Below, one piece after another: positions 48,281 to 56,506 of a stretch of DNA of 64,000 nt (position 1 is its first letter; each line of letters begins with the position of its first letter). Source of the stretch: Streptomyces gilvus (GTDB lineage Bacteria; Actinomycetota; Actinomycetes; Streptomycetales; Streptomycetaceae); assembly GCF_022513565.1 (NCBI RefSeq), contig NZ_JAKWBE010000001.1:186001-250000 (forward strand), read 5' to 3'. The position numbers and the translations under genes are program-made. The notes below the pieces were generated by a model that did not search any database, was not told where the DNA came from, and worked only from the letters and a program-made list of their open reading frames with translations.

Positions 48281-50386
48281 TCAGTGGCGTACCGGCGGCC
48301 GGTCCCAGTGCCGGTGCGCCGCGATCGCGGCCACGAACGCCCGTGCGAACTCCGCCCCGGCGGCGCCCGGCGACGCGTCCGTCACCACGCCCCGGTCGGC
48401 GATCACGCCCCGCGAGCCAGCGGACAGCTCGACGCCCTGCGGCTGGAGGACCGACAGCACCTCCACGCCGGAACCGAGCGCGCCCACCGGCTTGCCGTGC
48501 AGATAGGCGCTGCGCACGAAGCGCAGCGCGTCCGGGTCCTCGGCCACCGGCGGCGTCCCGTCCGGACCGCCGGGCACCAGCACGGCGTCGTACAGCACCG
48601 AGGCGACCGTCGGCAGCGCCCGGTCCACCGTGTACGTCTCCCCGTCGGCGCCCTTGACGGTGCCGTCGGCCGGAGCGAGCGCCTCGACGATCGCGCCCTC
48701 GGCGGCCAGCGTCTCCCGCACGGAGGTCACCTGGGCCGCGTCGACGCCGTCGGTGACCAGGACCGCGATCTGCCGGGTGCGGATCGAGCCGTCGCCGCGC
48801 AGCGCGTCCAGGCTCAGCGCCGGGGACTCCTGCTTGTACGGCGTCTCCTGCGCGGCCGGTTCCGGCACACCGATGCCGCGGGCCACGGCGGTCGCCAACT
48901 CGCCGTCCACCTTGGCCAGTTGCTCGACCGTACGGGCGCGTACCGTCATCGCCCCCACCTTGCCGAGCTCGAACCGGTAGGCGTCGACGATGTGCTGCTT
49001 CTCCCAGTCGGTCATGCTGTGGAAGAACAGCGCGGCCTGGCTGTAGTGGTCCTGGAAACTCTCGCTCCGCTTGCGGATCTTGGCGCCGTCGACCCGCTCC
49101 GCGTAGTGCGTGTAGGCGTGCCCGTCGACGCCCGCGTGCGCGGGGCAGCCGCCGCCGAGCGAGTTCGGGAAGTAGTTCGTGCCCCGGTGGATGGCGCTCT
49201 GGTGGTAGCCGTCGCGCTGGTTGGTGCGCACCGGGGCCACGGGCCGGTTGACCGGGATCTGCGAGAAGTTCGGGCCGCCCAGCCGGATCAACTGGGTGTC
49301 CAGGTAGGAGAAGTTGCGGGCCTGCAGCAGCGGGTCGTTGGTGAAGTCGATGCCGGGGACGACGTTGCCGGTGTGGAAGGCGACCTGCTCGGTCTCGGCG
49401 AAGAAGTTCTCCGGGTTGCGGTCGAGCACCATCCGGCCGATCGGCCGCACCGGCACCTGCTCCTCCGGGATGATCTTCGTGGCGTCGAGCAGGTCGAAGT
49501 CGAAGGCGAACTCGTCCTCCTCCGGCACCAGTTGGACGCCCAGCTCCCACTCCGGGTACTCGCCCGCCTCGATCGCGTCCCACAGGTCGCGCCGGTTGAA
49601 GTCCGGGTCACGGCCCTGGCACTCCTGCGCCTCGTCCCACACCAGCGAGTGCACGCCCAGCTTCGGCTTCCAGTGGAACTTCACGAACGTGCCGCGGCCC
49701 TCGGCGTTCACGAAGCGGAAGGTGTGCACGCCGAAGCCCTGCATCATGCGGTAGCTGCGCGGGATAGCCCGGTCCGACATCAGCCACATGATGGCGTGCA
49801 GGGTCTCCGGCTGCAGCGACACGAAGTCCCACAGGGTGTCGTGCGCGGAGGCGCCGGTCGGGATGTCGTTGTGCGGCTCGGGCTTCACCGCGTGCACGAA
49901 GTCGGGGAACTTGATGCCGTCCTGGATGAAGAAGACGGGGAAGTTGTTCCCGACGAGGTCGTAGTTGCCCTCCGACGTGTAGAACTTCGTCGCGAAGCCG
50001 CGCACGTCCCGCACCGTGTCCGCCGAGCCCTTCGGGCCCTGCACCGTGGAGAACCTGACGAAGACCGGCGTCCGCACCGACGGGTCCTGCAGAAAGGCGG
50101 CACGGGTGAACTCCGCGCAGGACTCGTACGGTTCGAAGTAGCCGTACGCGCCCGCTCCCCGGGCGTGCACCACCCGCTCCGGGATCCGCTCGTGGTCGAA
50201 GTGGGTGAGCTTCTCCCGGAAGTGGAAGTCCTCCATCAGGGTCGGCCCGCGCTCCCCGGCGGCCAGTGAGTCGTCGGTGTGGTCGACCTCCACGCCCTGG
50301 TCGGTGGTGAGCGGCCCGGCGGCCGGGTCGTCCGCGTGGAAGGCCTCGCGCTGGTACTGCTTGCGGTCCTCGCTCGGGGCACCCAT
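48281..50386 (-). CDS. katE: Large-subunit monofunctional catalase (KatE/HPII type)
   Basis: A 701-residue haem catalase that destroys hydrogen peroxide. The catalytic His lies in [20 protein letters not shown], the Asn in [20 protein letters not shown], and the haem-ligand Tyr in [20 protein letters not shown]. After about residue 550 comes the extra flavodoxin/DJ-1-like C-terminal domain seen only in large catalases ([40 protein letters not shown]). ATG 50386 overlaps the stop of the upstream DJ-1 gene (ATGA), so the two are co-translated. All key residues appear intact. Confidence 0.95.
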   Translation of the reverse strand: MGAPSEDRKQYQREAFHADDPAAGPLTTDQGVEVDHTDDSLAAGERGPTLMEDFHFREKLTHFDHERIPERVVHARGAGAYGYFEPYESCAEFTRAAFLQDPSVRTPVFVRFSTVQGPKGSADTVRDVRGFATKFYTSEGNYDLVGNNFPVFFIQDGIKFPDFVHAVKPEPHNDIPTGASAHDTLWDFVSLQPETLHAIMWLMSDRAIPRSYRMMQGFGVHTFRFVNAEGRGTFVKFHWKPKLGVHSLVWDEAQECQGRDPDFNRRDLWDAIEAGEYPEWELGVQLVPEEDEFAFDFDLLDATKIIPEEQVPVRPIGRMVLDRNPENFFAETEQVAFHTGNVVPGIDFTNDPLLQARNFSYLDTQLIRLGGPNFSQIPVNRPVAPVRTNQRDGYHQSAIHRGTNYFPNSLGGGCPAHAGVDGHAYTHYAERVDGAKIRKRSESFQDHYSQAALFFHSMTDWEKQHIVDAYRFELGKVGAMTVRARTVEQLAKVDGELATAVARGIGVPEPAAQETPYKQESPALSLDALRGDGSIRTRQIAVLVTDGVDAAQVTSVRETLAAEGAIVEALAPADGTVKGADGETYTVDRALPTVASVLYDAVLVPGGPDGTPPVAEDPDALRFVRSAYLHGKPVGALGSGVEVLSVLQPQGVELSAGSRGVIADRGVVTDASPGAAGAEFARAFVAAIAAHRHWDRPPVRH

Positions 50387-50928
50387 CAGCCGGCCCCCTC
50401 GGAGAAGACGTGCAGGAAGGCCTCGCAGAACGCCTTGAGGTCGTCCGGCTTGCGGCTGGTGATCAGCTTGTTGGAGCCGTTGTCGTCGATCTTCACCTGC
50501 TCGTCCACCCAGGTGCCGCCCGCGTTGCGGATGTCCGTCTGCAGGCTCGGCCACGAGGTGAGCGTGCGGCCGCCTACGACGTCCGCCTCGACCAGGGTCC
50601 ACGGGGCGTGGCAGATCGCCGCGACCGGGCGGCCCTGCTCGAAGAAGTCCCGCACGAACGAAACGGCCTTGTCGTCCATGCGCAGGAAGTCGGGGTTGGC
50701 CACCCCGCCGGGCAGCACCAGCGCGCCGAACGAGCCGGCCGAGGCCTCGCCGACGACCTCGTCCACGGGGAAGGTGTCCGCCTTGTCGAGGTGGTCGAAG
50801 GCCTGGATCTCACCGGACCGCGTCGACACCAGCACGGGCTCGTGCCCGGCGTCCTTCGCCGCCTGCCACGGATCGGTCAGCTCGATCTGCTCGACGCCCT
50901 CGGGGGCGGTCAGGAATGCGATACGCAT
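50386..50928 (-). CDS. DJ-1/PfpI family protein
   Basis: A 180-residue DJ-1/PfpI protein (stress protease, chaperone or deglycase). It has RIAFLTAPEGVEQIEL, the Glu-containing strand ALVLPGGVANPDFLRMDD and the nucleophile elbow PVAAICHAPWTLVEADVVGG with Cys followed by His. ATG at 50928 lies 11 nt after AGGA. It is the first gene of a two-gene operon with catalase, whose own C-terminal domain has the same fold. The 5' region has a low-complexity CGCTCGGT-type repeat. Confidence 0.9.
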   Translation of the reverse strand: MRIAFLTAPEGVEQIELTDPWQAAKDAGHEPVLVSTRSGEIQAFDHLDKADTFPVDEVVGEASAGSFGALVLPGGVANPDFLRMDDKAVSFVRDFFEQGRPVAAICHAPWTLVEADVVGGRTLTSWPSLQTDIRNAGGTWVDEQVKIDDNGSNKLITSRKPDDLKAFCEAFLHVFSEGAG

Positions 50929-50958
50929 GATGTTCAACGTCCTTTCTTCGCGCGCCAT

Positions 50959-51003
50959 GTCGCTCGGTTGTCGCTCGGTCGGCTCGGTTCGGTCGGTTCG
51001 CTG
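50959..51003. repeat. Low-complexity CTCGGT/TCGGT repeats upstream of the DJ-1/catalase operon
   Basis: The plus strand reads TCGCTCGGT, GTCGCTCGGTCGG, CTCGGTTCGG and TCGGTTCGC in succession: imperfect tandem 8-10 bp units. On the operon's strand it is a run of ACCGAGCGAC/CCGACCGA motifs 30-75 nt before the start codon. It could be a multi-site operator or a slippage tract. Confidence 0.5.
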
Positions 51004-51082
51004 GGTCAGAGACGCGATTGCTGTTACGGCAGCCCGTGCGCACGCGCTGCGGGCAGCCGCCAGGCGTCGGGGCTGCCGCGCG

Positions 51083-51514
51083 TCATACGGTGCCCCCGTC
51101 GTCGGGTTCGGCCCGGCTGATCTCGGCGAGCGCCGAGTCCGGGTCCTCGGCCTCGGCGAGGTCGCCGAGCGTGACCACACCGACCGGCAGGCCGTTCTCG
51201 ACGACCGGCAGCCGGCGTACGGCGTGGGTGCGCATCAGCGCCACGGCCGCCTCCACGGGGTCGTCGGGGGCGACCATCACCGGATCCGGGGTGCACACGG
51301 ACCGGGCGCTCACCGTCAGCGGGTCGACGCCCTCCGCGACCGCCCGCACCGTGATGTCACGGTCGGTGAGCACGCCGACGATCCGCTGACCGTCGGCGAC
51401 GACCACGTCGCCGATGTCCTGCGCGCGCATCAGCTGCGCCGCCTCGACGAGGGACGCGTCCGGGCGGACGGCGACCACGCCCGGCGTCATGACCTCCCTG
51501 ACGAAATCAGCCAT
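51083..51514 (-). CDS. CBS-domain-pair protein
   Basis: A 143-residue stand-alone CBS pair, which binds adenine nucleotides and senses energy state. First CBS: VREVMTPGVVAVRPDASLVE then IVGVLTDRDITVRAV. Second CBS: SVCTPDPVMVAPDDPVEAAV then RLPVVENGLPVGVVTLGDLA. ATG 51514 has GGAGGAAGG about 9 nt upstream. It probably acts as a stress or hypoxia-response protein (similar short CBS proteins are in actinobacterial dormancy regulons). It is followed by the DJ-1 gene and preceded by the DUF2795 gene, all on the minus strand. Confidence 0.88.
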   Translation of the reverse strand: MADFVREVMTPGVVAVRPDASLVEAAQLMRAQDIGDVVVADGQRIVGVLTDRDITVRAVAEGVDPLTVSARSVCTPDPVMVAPDDPVEAAVALMRTHAVRRLPVVENGLPVGVVTLGDLAEAEDPDSALAEISRAEPDDGGTV

Positions 51515-51573
51515 CACAGTGGGCCTTCCTCCGCTTCCCGGCCGCCGGAACCCCGCGACCGCCATCGGCTTCC

Positions 51574-51951
51574 CTATCGCTGCCGGCCGGCCTCGACGAC
51601 CGCCTCGGCCAGCTGCTGGACCGTCGTGTAGCGCGCGGTCCGGGGCAGGTGCTCCACCCGCTCGGTCAGGGCGTCGGGCGCGTGCGCGTGACGCAGGGCG
51701 GTGGTCAGTTGCCGCGGGCCCGCGGGGAACTCGTGGCGGTTGAGATGACGCGCCAGTTCGGTGCGGACCCGGGCCAGGGACGCGGTGTCCGCGACGGGGC
51801 CGCCCGCGACCTCCGGGTCGTCGTCGGCGGTGGGTTCGGGATCGTGCCATTCCTCCGTCCGCGTGGGGCGCCCGGACCGGAGCAGCCCCTGGAGCTCGTG
51901 CTTCATCTCCTCGTCGCGGTGGACGCTCAGCCGGTCGCTTCCTCGCTGCAT
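51574..51951 (-). CDS. DUF2795 family protein
   Basis: A 125-residue hydrophilic protein. The C-terminal half, LARHLNRHEFPAGPRQLTTA, LRHAHAPDALTERVEHLP and RYTTVQQLAEAVVEAGRQ, is the DUF2795 pattern (helical, unknown function) as I recall it. The N-terminal half is polar and acidic. ATG at 51951 follows GGAGG by 8 nt. A full-consensus SigB-type promoter lies 37 nt upstream. It is likely a general-stress gene. Confidence 0.8.
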   Translation of the reverse strand: MQRGSDRLSVHRDEEMKHELQGLLRSGRPTRTEEWHDPEPTADDDPEVAGGPVADTASLARVRTELARHLNRHEFPAGPRQLTTALRHAHAPDALTERVEHLPRTARYTTVQQLAEAVVEAGRQR

Positions 51952-51987
51952 GAGTGGTCCCTCCAGATCTTCGCGGGTGCGCACCGC

Positions 51988-52012
51988 GTACCCGAGGACC
52001 GCAGGCCGACAC
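51988..52012 (-). promoter_or_regulatory. SigB-type promoter for the DUF2795 gene
   Basis: On the minus strand GTGT (52012-52009), exactly 15 nt, then GGGTAC (51993-51988) match GNNT-N14-16-GGGTAY. The ATG at 51951 is 36 nt downstream, with its own Shine-Dalgarno. The elements and spacing are identical to those of the Vms1-like gene at 47.98 kb. Confidence 0.7.
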
Positions 52013-52081
52013 GGGGTTTGCGCGGCGAACCCCGGGAGACCCGGAGCAGACCCCCCACGCCCCCGAAGAGGGAGGGCGGCC

Positions 52082-52363
52082 ATGCCACTGCTCGCCGTGA
52101 TCATCCCGCTCCTCATGCTCGGCGTGGTGCTGGCACTGGGCCGTTACGAGGAGCTTGTGCTGCCGACGAAGAAGAAGGCAGGCCGGAGCGAGGAGGCCCC
52201 GGCCGGCCCCCTGGGCGCGACGCTGCCGCTCAGGATGCTGCCGAGCCGGGGCCCGGCCCGGACGGCTGCTCCGAAGAAGCACCCGCCCGCGCCCTCGGGC
52301 CCGGCGGCCCGGAAACCTAGCTCTTCTCCCGGCCCGGCAGGAACTCCTGCATCTTCGCCTTGA
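52082..52363 (+). CDS. Small single-pass membrane protein
   Basis: A 93-residue protein: MPLLAVIIPLLMLGVVLALG is a membrane helix, followed by RYEELVLPTKKKAGRSEE and a Pro/Ala/Arg-rich tail. The short hydrophobic-plus-basic layout recurs in many Streptomyces proteins of unknown role. ATG 52082 has GGGAGGGCGG upstream. Its 3' end overlaps the end of the convergent pyruvate-oxidase-like gene by 47 nt, so the last residues are uncertain. Confidence 0.65.
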   Translation: MPLLAVIIPLLMLGVVLALGRYEELVLPTKKKAGRSEEAPAGPLGATLPLRMLPSRGPARTAAPKKHPPAPSGPAARKPSSSPGPAGTPASSP

Positions 52364-54110
52364 AGCCCTGCTTGACCATGGACGAACGGTCCGCGTCGCC
52401 CTTCAGGATCGAGGCGGCCGTCGCCTCCATCTGCTCCCACGTGGCGTGCGGCGGGATCGGCGGCACCGCCGGGTCGGTCAGGAACTCCAGCACCGCGGGA
52501 CCGTCCGCGTCCAGGCCGGCCCGCCAGGCCGTCTCGACGTCCTCCGGCTTCTCGACCCGGATCCCGGTCAGCCCCAGCGAGCGGGCGAACGCGGCGTACT
52601 GCACGTCCGGGATCTGCTGCGAGGGCAGGAAGGACGGGGCGCCCTCCATGGCCCGCATCTCCCACGTCACCTGATTGAGGTCCTGGTTGTTCCACACGGC
52701 CACGATCAGCCGCGGGTCCTCCCACAGATCCCGGTACTTGGCGGCCGTGATCAGCTCCGCCATCCCGTTCATCTGCATCGCCCCGTCCCCGACCAGCGCG
52801 ATCGCCGGACGGTCCGGGTGGGCGAACTTGGCGCCGATCGCGTACGGCACCCCGGGGCCCATCGTCGCGAGCGTCCCGGACAGCGAGCCGCGCATGCCGC
52901 CCCGCATCGTCAGATGACGGGCGTACCAGTTCGCCGTCGAGCCCGAGTCGGACGTCACGATCGCGTCGTCCGGCAGCAGCGGATCGAGCGCGTGCGCCAC
53001 GTACTCGGGGTTGATCGGGTCCGCCGAGAGCTGCGCCCGGCGGTCCATCACATCGCGCCAGCGCGTGACGTTGGCGCACACCGTGTCGTACCACTCGCGC
53101 CCGCGCCCCTCGTCGATCAGCGGGATCAGCCGCTCCAGGGTCGCCTTCGCGTCGCCGACCAGGTTCACCTCGTACGGATAGCGCATCCCGACCATGTGCG
53201 GGTCGATGTCGATCTGCACCCCGCGCGCCTTGCCGAAGTCCGGCAGGAACTGCGTGTACGGGAAGGACGATCCGATGGTCAGCAGGGTGTCGCAGTCCCG
53301 CATCAGCTCGTACGACGCGCGGGTGCCCAGCAGGCCGATCGAGCCGGTGACGTACGGCAGTTCGTCGCTGAGGACGTCCTTGCCGAGCAGCGCCTTCGCC
53401 ACCCCCGCGCCGAGCAGTTCGGCGATCCGTTCCACCTCGGCGCGCGCGCCCGCGGCGCCCTGGCCGGCCAGAATGGCCACCTTGTCACCGGAGTTGAGGA
53501 TCTCCGCCGCCCGCTGCACCGACTCCTGCGACGGAACCGCCGTCCAGGAACTGCGGTCCAGGCTGGAGGGCACCATCTTGAACTCGTGCGTGGGAGCGGA
53601 GTAGTCGAGCTCCTGCACGTCACCGGGCACGATGATCGCGGTGGGGGAGCGGCGCGCGTACGCGGTGCGGATCGCGCGGTCGATGACGTTCGGCAGCTGC
53701 TCGGGGACCGTCACCGTCTCGATGAAGTCCGAGGCGACGTCCTTGAACAGCGTGTGCAGGTCGACCTCCTGCTGGTAGGAGCCGCCCATCGCCGTGCGGT
53801 GCGTCTGCCCGACGATCGCCAGCACCGGCACATGGTCCAGCTTGGCGTCGTACAGGCCGTTGAGCAGGTGGATGGCACCGGGACCCGAGGTCGCCGCGCA
53901 CACTCCGAGACGGCCGCTGAACTTGGCGTAGCCGACCGCCTCGAACGCGGACATCTCCTCGTGCCTGGCCTGGACGAACCGGGGCTTGTTCTCGGCCCGC
54001 CCCCAGGCGGCGAGCAGGCCGTTGATGCCGTCGCCCGGATAGCCGAAGACGTGGTCCACCCCCCACTCGCGCAGCCTCTGCAGGATGTGGTCGGAGACCT
54101 TGGTGCTCAT
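52317..54110 (-). CDS. Thiamine-diphosphate-dependent enzyme, pyruvate-oxidase/PoxB-like
   Basis: A 597-residue TPP enzyme that probably decarboxylates pyruvate (PoxB type, giving acetate and feeding electrons to the quinone pool or oxygen); acetolactate-synthase-like homologues are the alternative. It has VDHVFGYPGDGINGLLAAWG, RHEEMSAFEAVGYAKFSGRL with the TPP-activating Glu, ATSGPGAIHLLNGLYDAKLD, and the metal/TPP motif GDGAMQMNGMAELITAAKYR ending in NNQDLNQ. ATG at 54110 has GGGAGG 8 nt upstream; a start seven residues earlier lacks one. It is divergent from the sigma-factor gene. Confidence 0.88.
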   Translation of the reverse strand: MSTKVSDHILQRLREWGVDHVFGYPGDGINGLLAAWGRAENKPRFVQARHEEMSAFEAVGYAKFSGRLGVCAATSGPGAIHLLNGLYDAKLDHVPVLAIVGQTHRTAMGGSYQQEVDLHTLFKDVASDFIETVTVPEQLPNVIDRAIRTAYARRSPTAIIVPGDVQELDYSAPTHEFKMVPSSLDRSSWTAVPSQESVQRAAEILNSGDKVAILAGQGAAGARAEVERIAELLGAGVAKALLGKDVLSDELPYVTGSIGLLGTRASYELMRDCDTLLTIGSSFPYTQFLPDFGKARGVQIDIDPHMVGMRYPYEVNLVGDAKATLERLIPLIDEGRGREWYDTVCANVTRWRDVMDRRAQLSADPINPEYVAHALDPLLPDDAIVTSDSGSTANWYARHLTMRGGMRGSLSGTLATMGPGVPYAIGAKFAHPDRPAIALVGDGAMQMNGMAELITAAKYRDLWEDPRLIVAVWNNQDLNQVTWEMRAMEGAPSFLPSQQIPDVQYAAFARSLGLTGIRVEKPEDVETAWRAGLDADGPAVLEFLTDPAVPPIPPHATWEQMEATAASILKGDADRSSMVKQGFKAKMQEFLPGREKS

Positions 54111-54164
54111 CTGGGGAACCTCCCGGGCCATACGTGAACGGGCAGCGGTCGTCTGCTGACCGAG

Positions 54165-54188
54165 TCACCCGGCGGGCTGGGGGAAAAC
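54165..54188 (-). promoter_or_regulatory. Weak SigB-like promoter for the PoxB-like gene
   Basis: Minus strand: GTTT (54188-54185), 14 nt, then GGGTGA (54170-54165), one mismatch from GGGTAY. The start codon is 55 nt downstream. The position is plausible, but the -10 is imperfect. Confidence 0.35.
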
Positions 54189-54365
54189 ATGCGCGGTGTT
54201 TGCGGCAGGGGGCGGGGGGCAGGCGCAGTTGCAGTGCTTCGGACCGGAGGCACGTCCGTGGGAGCGGCAGCGCGCCGCCCGCGGCCGCGTCCGCTGCCGA
54301 CCTCGCGGCCGTACTCCACGGTGACCGTCCAACCCAGAGCACCCTCTGAGGAGTTGCGACGCATC

Positions 54366-55160
54366 ATGCCCACCCGAGTGAGCGCGAAGCACCACCCGCA
54401 CGACGACGCACCCGACACCGCCGAGGACTTCCGCAGGCTCGCCGCGCTGCCTCCCGGCCCGCAGCGCGACACCCTGCGAGAACGGGTCGTCGAGGCCTGG
54501 CTGCCGATGGCCGAACGGCTCGCCGGCCGCTTCCGCAGCCGCGGCGAGAGCTACGAGGACCTGCGCCAGGTCGCGGCCCTCGGACTGGTCAAGGCCGTGG
54601 ACCGGTACGACCCCGCGCGCGGCAACGCCTTCGAGAGCTACGCCGTGCCCACCATCACCGGCGAGATCAAGCGGCACTTCCGCGACCACATGTGGACCCT
54701 GCACGTGCCGCGCCGGGTGCAGGACCTGCGCAACCGCGTCCGGGTCGCGACCCAGGACCTCTCCCAGACCGTCTCCGGGCGCAGGCCCACCGTGCCGGAG
54801 ATCGCCGAGCACGCCGACATGAGCGAGGAGGACGTGCGGGCCGGACTGGAGGCGCTGGAGAGCTTCACGGCCCTCTCGCTCGACGCCGAGCTGCCCGGCA
54901 GCGAGGACGGCTACTCCCTGAGCGACGCGCTCGGCTCGGCCGACCCGGCGCTGGAGACGGTCGTGGACCGCGAGGCCGTCGCCCCCCAACTGGCCGCCCT
55001 GCCCGAACGTGAGCGGGCCATCCTCTACATGCGCTTCTTCGGCGACATGACCCAGAGCCGCATCGCCGAGCAGCTCGGCATCTCCCAGATGCACGTCTCC
55101 CGGCTGATCAGCCGCTGCTGCGACCGCGTGCGGGAACAGGTCATGCGCGAGTCCGCCTAG
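54366..55160 (+). CDS. SigB/SigF-family RNA polymerase sigma factor
   Basis: A 264-residue sigma-70 factor of the stress/sporulation SigB-SigF-SigG group. Region 2 includes EAWLPMAERLAGRFRSRGES, YEDLRQVAALGLVKAVDRYD and NAFESYAVPTITGEIKRHFR; region 3 holds WTLHVPRRVQDLRNRVRVAT and VSGRRPTVPEIAEHADMSEE; region 4 is LPERERAILYMRFFGDMTQS with the helix-turn-helix RIAEQLGISQMHVSRLI. It begins at ATG 54366, with GAGGAG 12 nt upstream (long spacing). The window has several genes with SigB-type promoters. Which sigma factor reads them cannot be decided, as Streptomyces has about nine such paralogues. No anti-sigma gene is adjacent. Confidence 0.92.
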   Translation: MPTRVSAKHHPHDDAPDTAEDFRRLAALPPGPQRDTLRERVVEAWLPMAERLAGRFRSRGESYEDLRQVAALGLVKAVDRYDPARGNAFESYAVPTITGEIKRHFRDHMWTLHVPRRVQDLRNRVRVATQDLSQTVSGRRPTVPEIAEHADMSEEDVRAGLEALESFTALSLDAELPGSEDGYSLSDALGSADPALETVVDREAVAPQLAALPERERAILYMRFFGDMTQSRIAEQLGISQMHVSRLISRCCDRVREQVMRESA

Positions 55161-55328
55161 CGGGGAGCGTTCTTCGAGGCGACACGCCGCCGGTGTCACC
55201 CGGTCGGACCCGCCGTGTCCCGCGAATGGGGTCCGGCCGCGCGCGTCGTGGCGTGCGCCGGGCTGTGATGGCTGCGAGGCATGGCCACCGTGCCCCGCCC
55301 GCAGTCGTCGCTCGAAGGAGCCCACCCC

Positions 55329-56384
55329 ATGCGCAGCACCGCCCGTGTCCTGTCCGCCGCGGCCCTGGCCAGTGCCGTGGTCGGCTTCGCCGCCTCGGCC
55401 GCCCTCGCGGACCCGGCCGCGGAGGTCAGCCCGACCACCGGCTCCCCGGGCGGCAGCGTCACCGTCTCGGTGACCTGCGAGTCCACCGGCGGCCCCGCAC
55501 CCGCGACCCTGGAAGCGACCTCGCAGGCCTTCGAGGACGGCACCGTCCAGCTGCGACGGGTCCCGGCCGACACGGGGGAGACCGCGGCGGTGGGCGCCGC
55601 CTACCGCGGCACCGCCCGTCTCGCCGCCGCCGACACCCTCGCGGCCGACGCTTCCGGCGCGGCGACCGAGGACTCCCGCTGGACCGTCGACGGCACCTGC
55701 CCGGCGGCCCCCGGCGGACAGGCCAAGGCGTGGAGCGCCTCGTTCCATGTGAACGGCGGCGATGGCGCGGGTGGCGGGGGCGACACCAAACGCGCCGGCG
55801 ACGGAGCGGGGGGTGGGGGCGATGCCCGGCCCGTCGGTGAGGGCGCGGGCACCATCCCGTCCGCCGACGACGAAGGAGTCGTCACCCCGCCCGGCGAAGA
55901 CGGCCAGGCGGTCACCCCGTCCGGCGGAGACGGCCAGGGCGTCACCCCGCCCGGTGAAGACGGCCAAGCCGGAACCCGGCCCGGCGGAGACGGCCAGGCC
56001 GTTACCCCGCCCGGCGGAGACGCCCAAGCCGTCACCCCGCCCGGTGAAGACGGCCAAGCCGTCACCCCGCCCGGCGGAGACGGCCAGGCCGTCACCCGGC
56101 CCGGCGACGGCCAAACCGGAACCCGGCCCGGCGGCGGCCAGGGCGTCACCCGGCCCGGCGGTGACAGCGACCCGTGCCGCGAGCAGCCCGCCGACTCCAC
56201 CGCCTCCGCCGGCTCGGGCGACTCCTGCGACCCCGCCGTCGTCCAGCGCGGCGTACGGGCCGGTGAGGGCGGTTCCTTCAGCGACTCCGTGCCCGCCCTG
56301 GTCGCCGGTGGCATCCTGATCGCGGGCGCGCTGGGCGCCGCCGCGTACCGGCTGTGGCGCCGGGATGCCGTGACCGGCCGCTGA
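55329..56384 (+). CDS. Repeat-rich secreted protein anchored by C-terminal membrane helix
   Basis: A 351-residue exported surface protein. The signal peptide is MRSTARVLSAAALASAVVGF to about residue 27 (ALADP). A beta-rich domain follows (residues about 30-140, AEVSPTTGSPGGSVTVSVTC...), then a Gly-rich linker, ten copies of a VTPPGEDGQA-type decapeptide (about residues 185-280), a Cys-containing segment and a final helix SVPALVAGGILIAGALGAAA with a basic end YRLWRRDAVTGR, a stop-transfer anchor. ATG 55329 has AAGGAG 8 nt upstream. The repeats act as a cell-wall spacer (inference). It lies downstream of the sigma-factor gene, with a 168-bp gap. Confidence 0.82.
   Translation: MRSTARVLSAAALASAVVGFAASAALADPAAEVSPTTGSPGGSVTVSVTCESTGGPAPATLEATSQAFEDGTVQLRRVPADTGETAAVGAAYRGTARLAAADTLAADASGAATEDSRWTVDGTCPAAPGGQAKAWSASFHVNGGDGAGGGGDTKRAGDGAGGGGDARPVGEGAGTIPSADDEGVVTPPGEDGQAVTPSGGDGQGVTPPGEDGQAGTRPGGDGQAVTPPGGDAQAVTPPGEDGQAVTPPGGDGQAVTRPGDGQTGTRPGGGQGVTRPGGDSDPCREQPADSTASAGSGDSCDPAVVQRGVRAGEGGSFSDSVPALVAGGILIAGALGAAAYRLWRRDAVTGR
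55882..56166 (+). repeat. 30-bp coding repeat (VTPPGEDGQA)
   Basis: Ten in-frame copies of a ten-residue unit, variants VTPPGEDGQA, VTPPGGDGQA, GTRPGGDGQA and VTRPGDGQT. They form the stalk of the surface protein. Confidence 0.9.
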
Positions 56385-56445
56385 CCCCGGCCGCCGCATG
56401 TGACGGGCGCAACCCGGTCCGGCCGCCATGGACGGGCGGCTCGCC

Positions 56446-56451
56446 GGGTAC
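56446..56451 (+). promoter_or_regulatory. GGGTAC element upstream of the PLP-fold gene
   Basis: GGGTAC at 56446-56451 lies 56 nt before the ATG of the next gene. No -35 with the GNNT pattern at the right spacing is present (nearest is GCCAT with a one-base offset), so it is only a weak SigB candidate. Confidence 0.2.
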
Positions 56452-56506
56452 TCCGAGCCCAGGGCCGCGCTCCGCGCCGGCCCAGGAGTCCACAACGGAG
56501 GTAGGG

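Noticed and set aside
55190..55320. A separate small gene upstream of the repeat-rich surface protein
   Set aside because: The open frame has no ribosome-binding site, and the supported start at 55329 has AAGGAG and a proper signal peptide.
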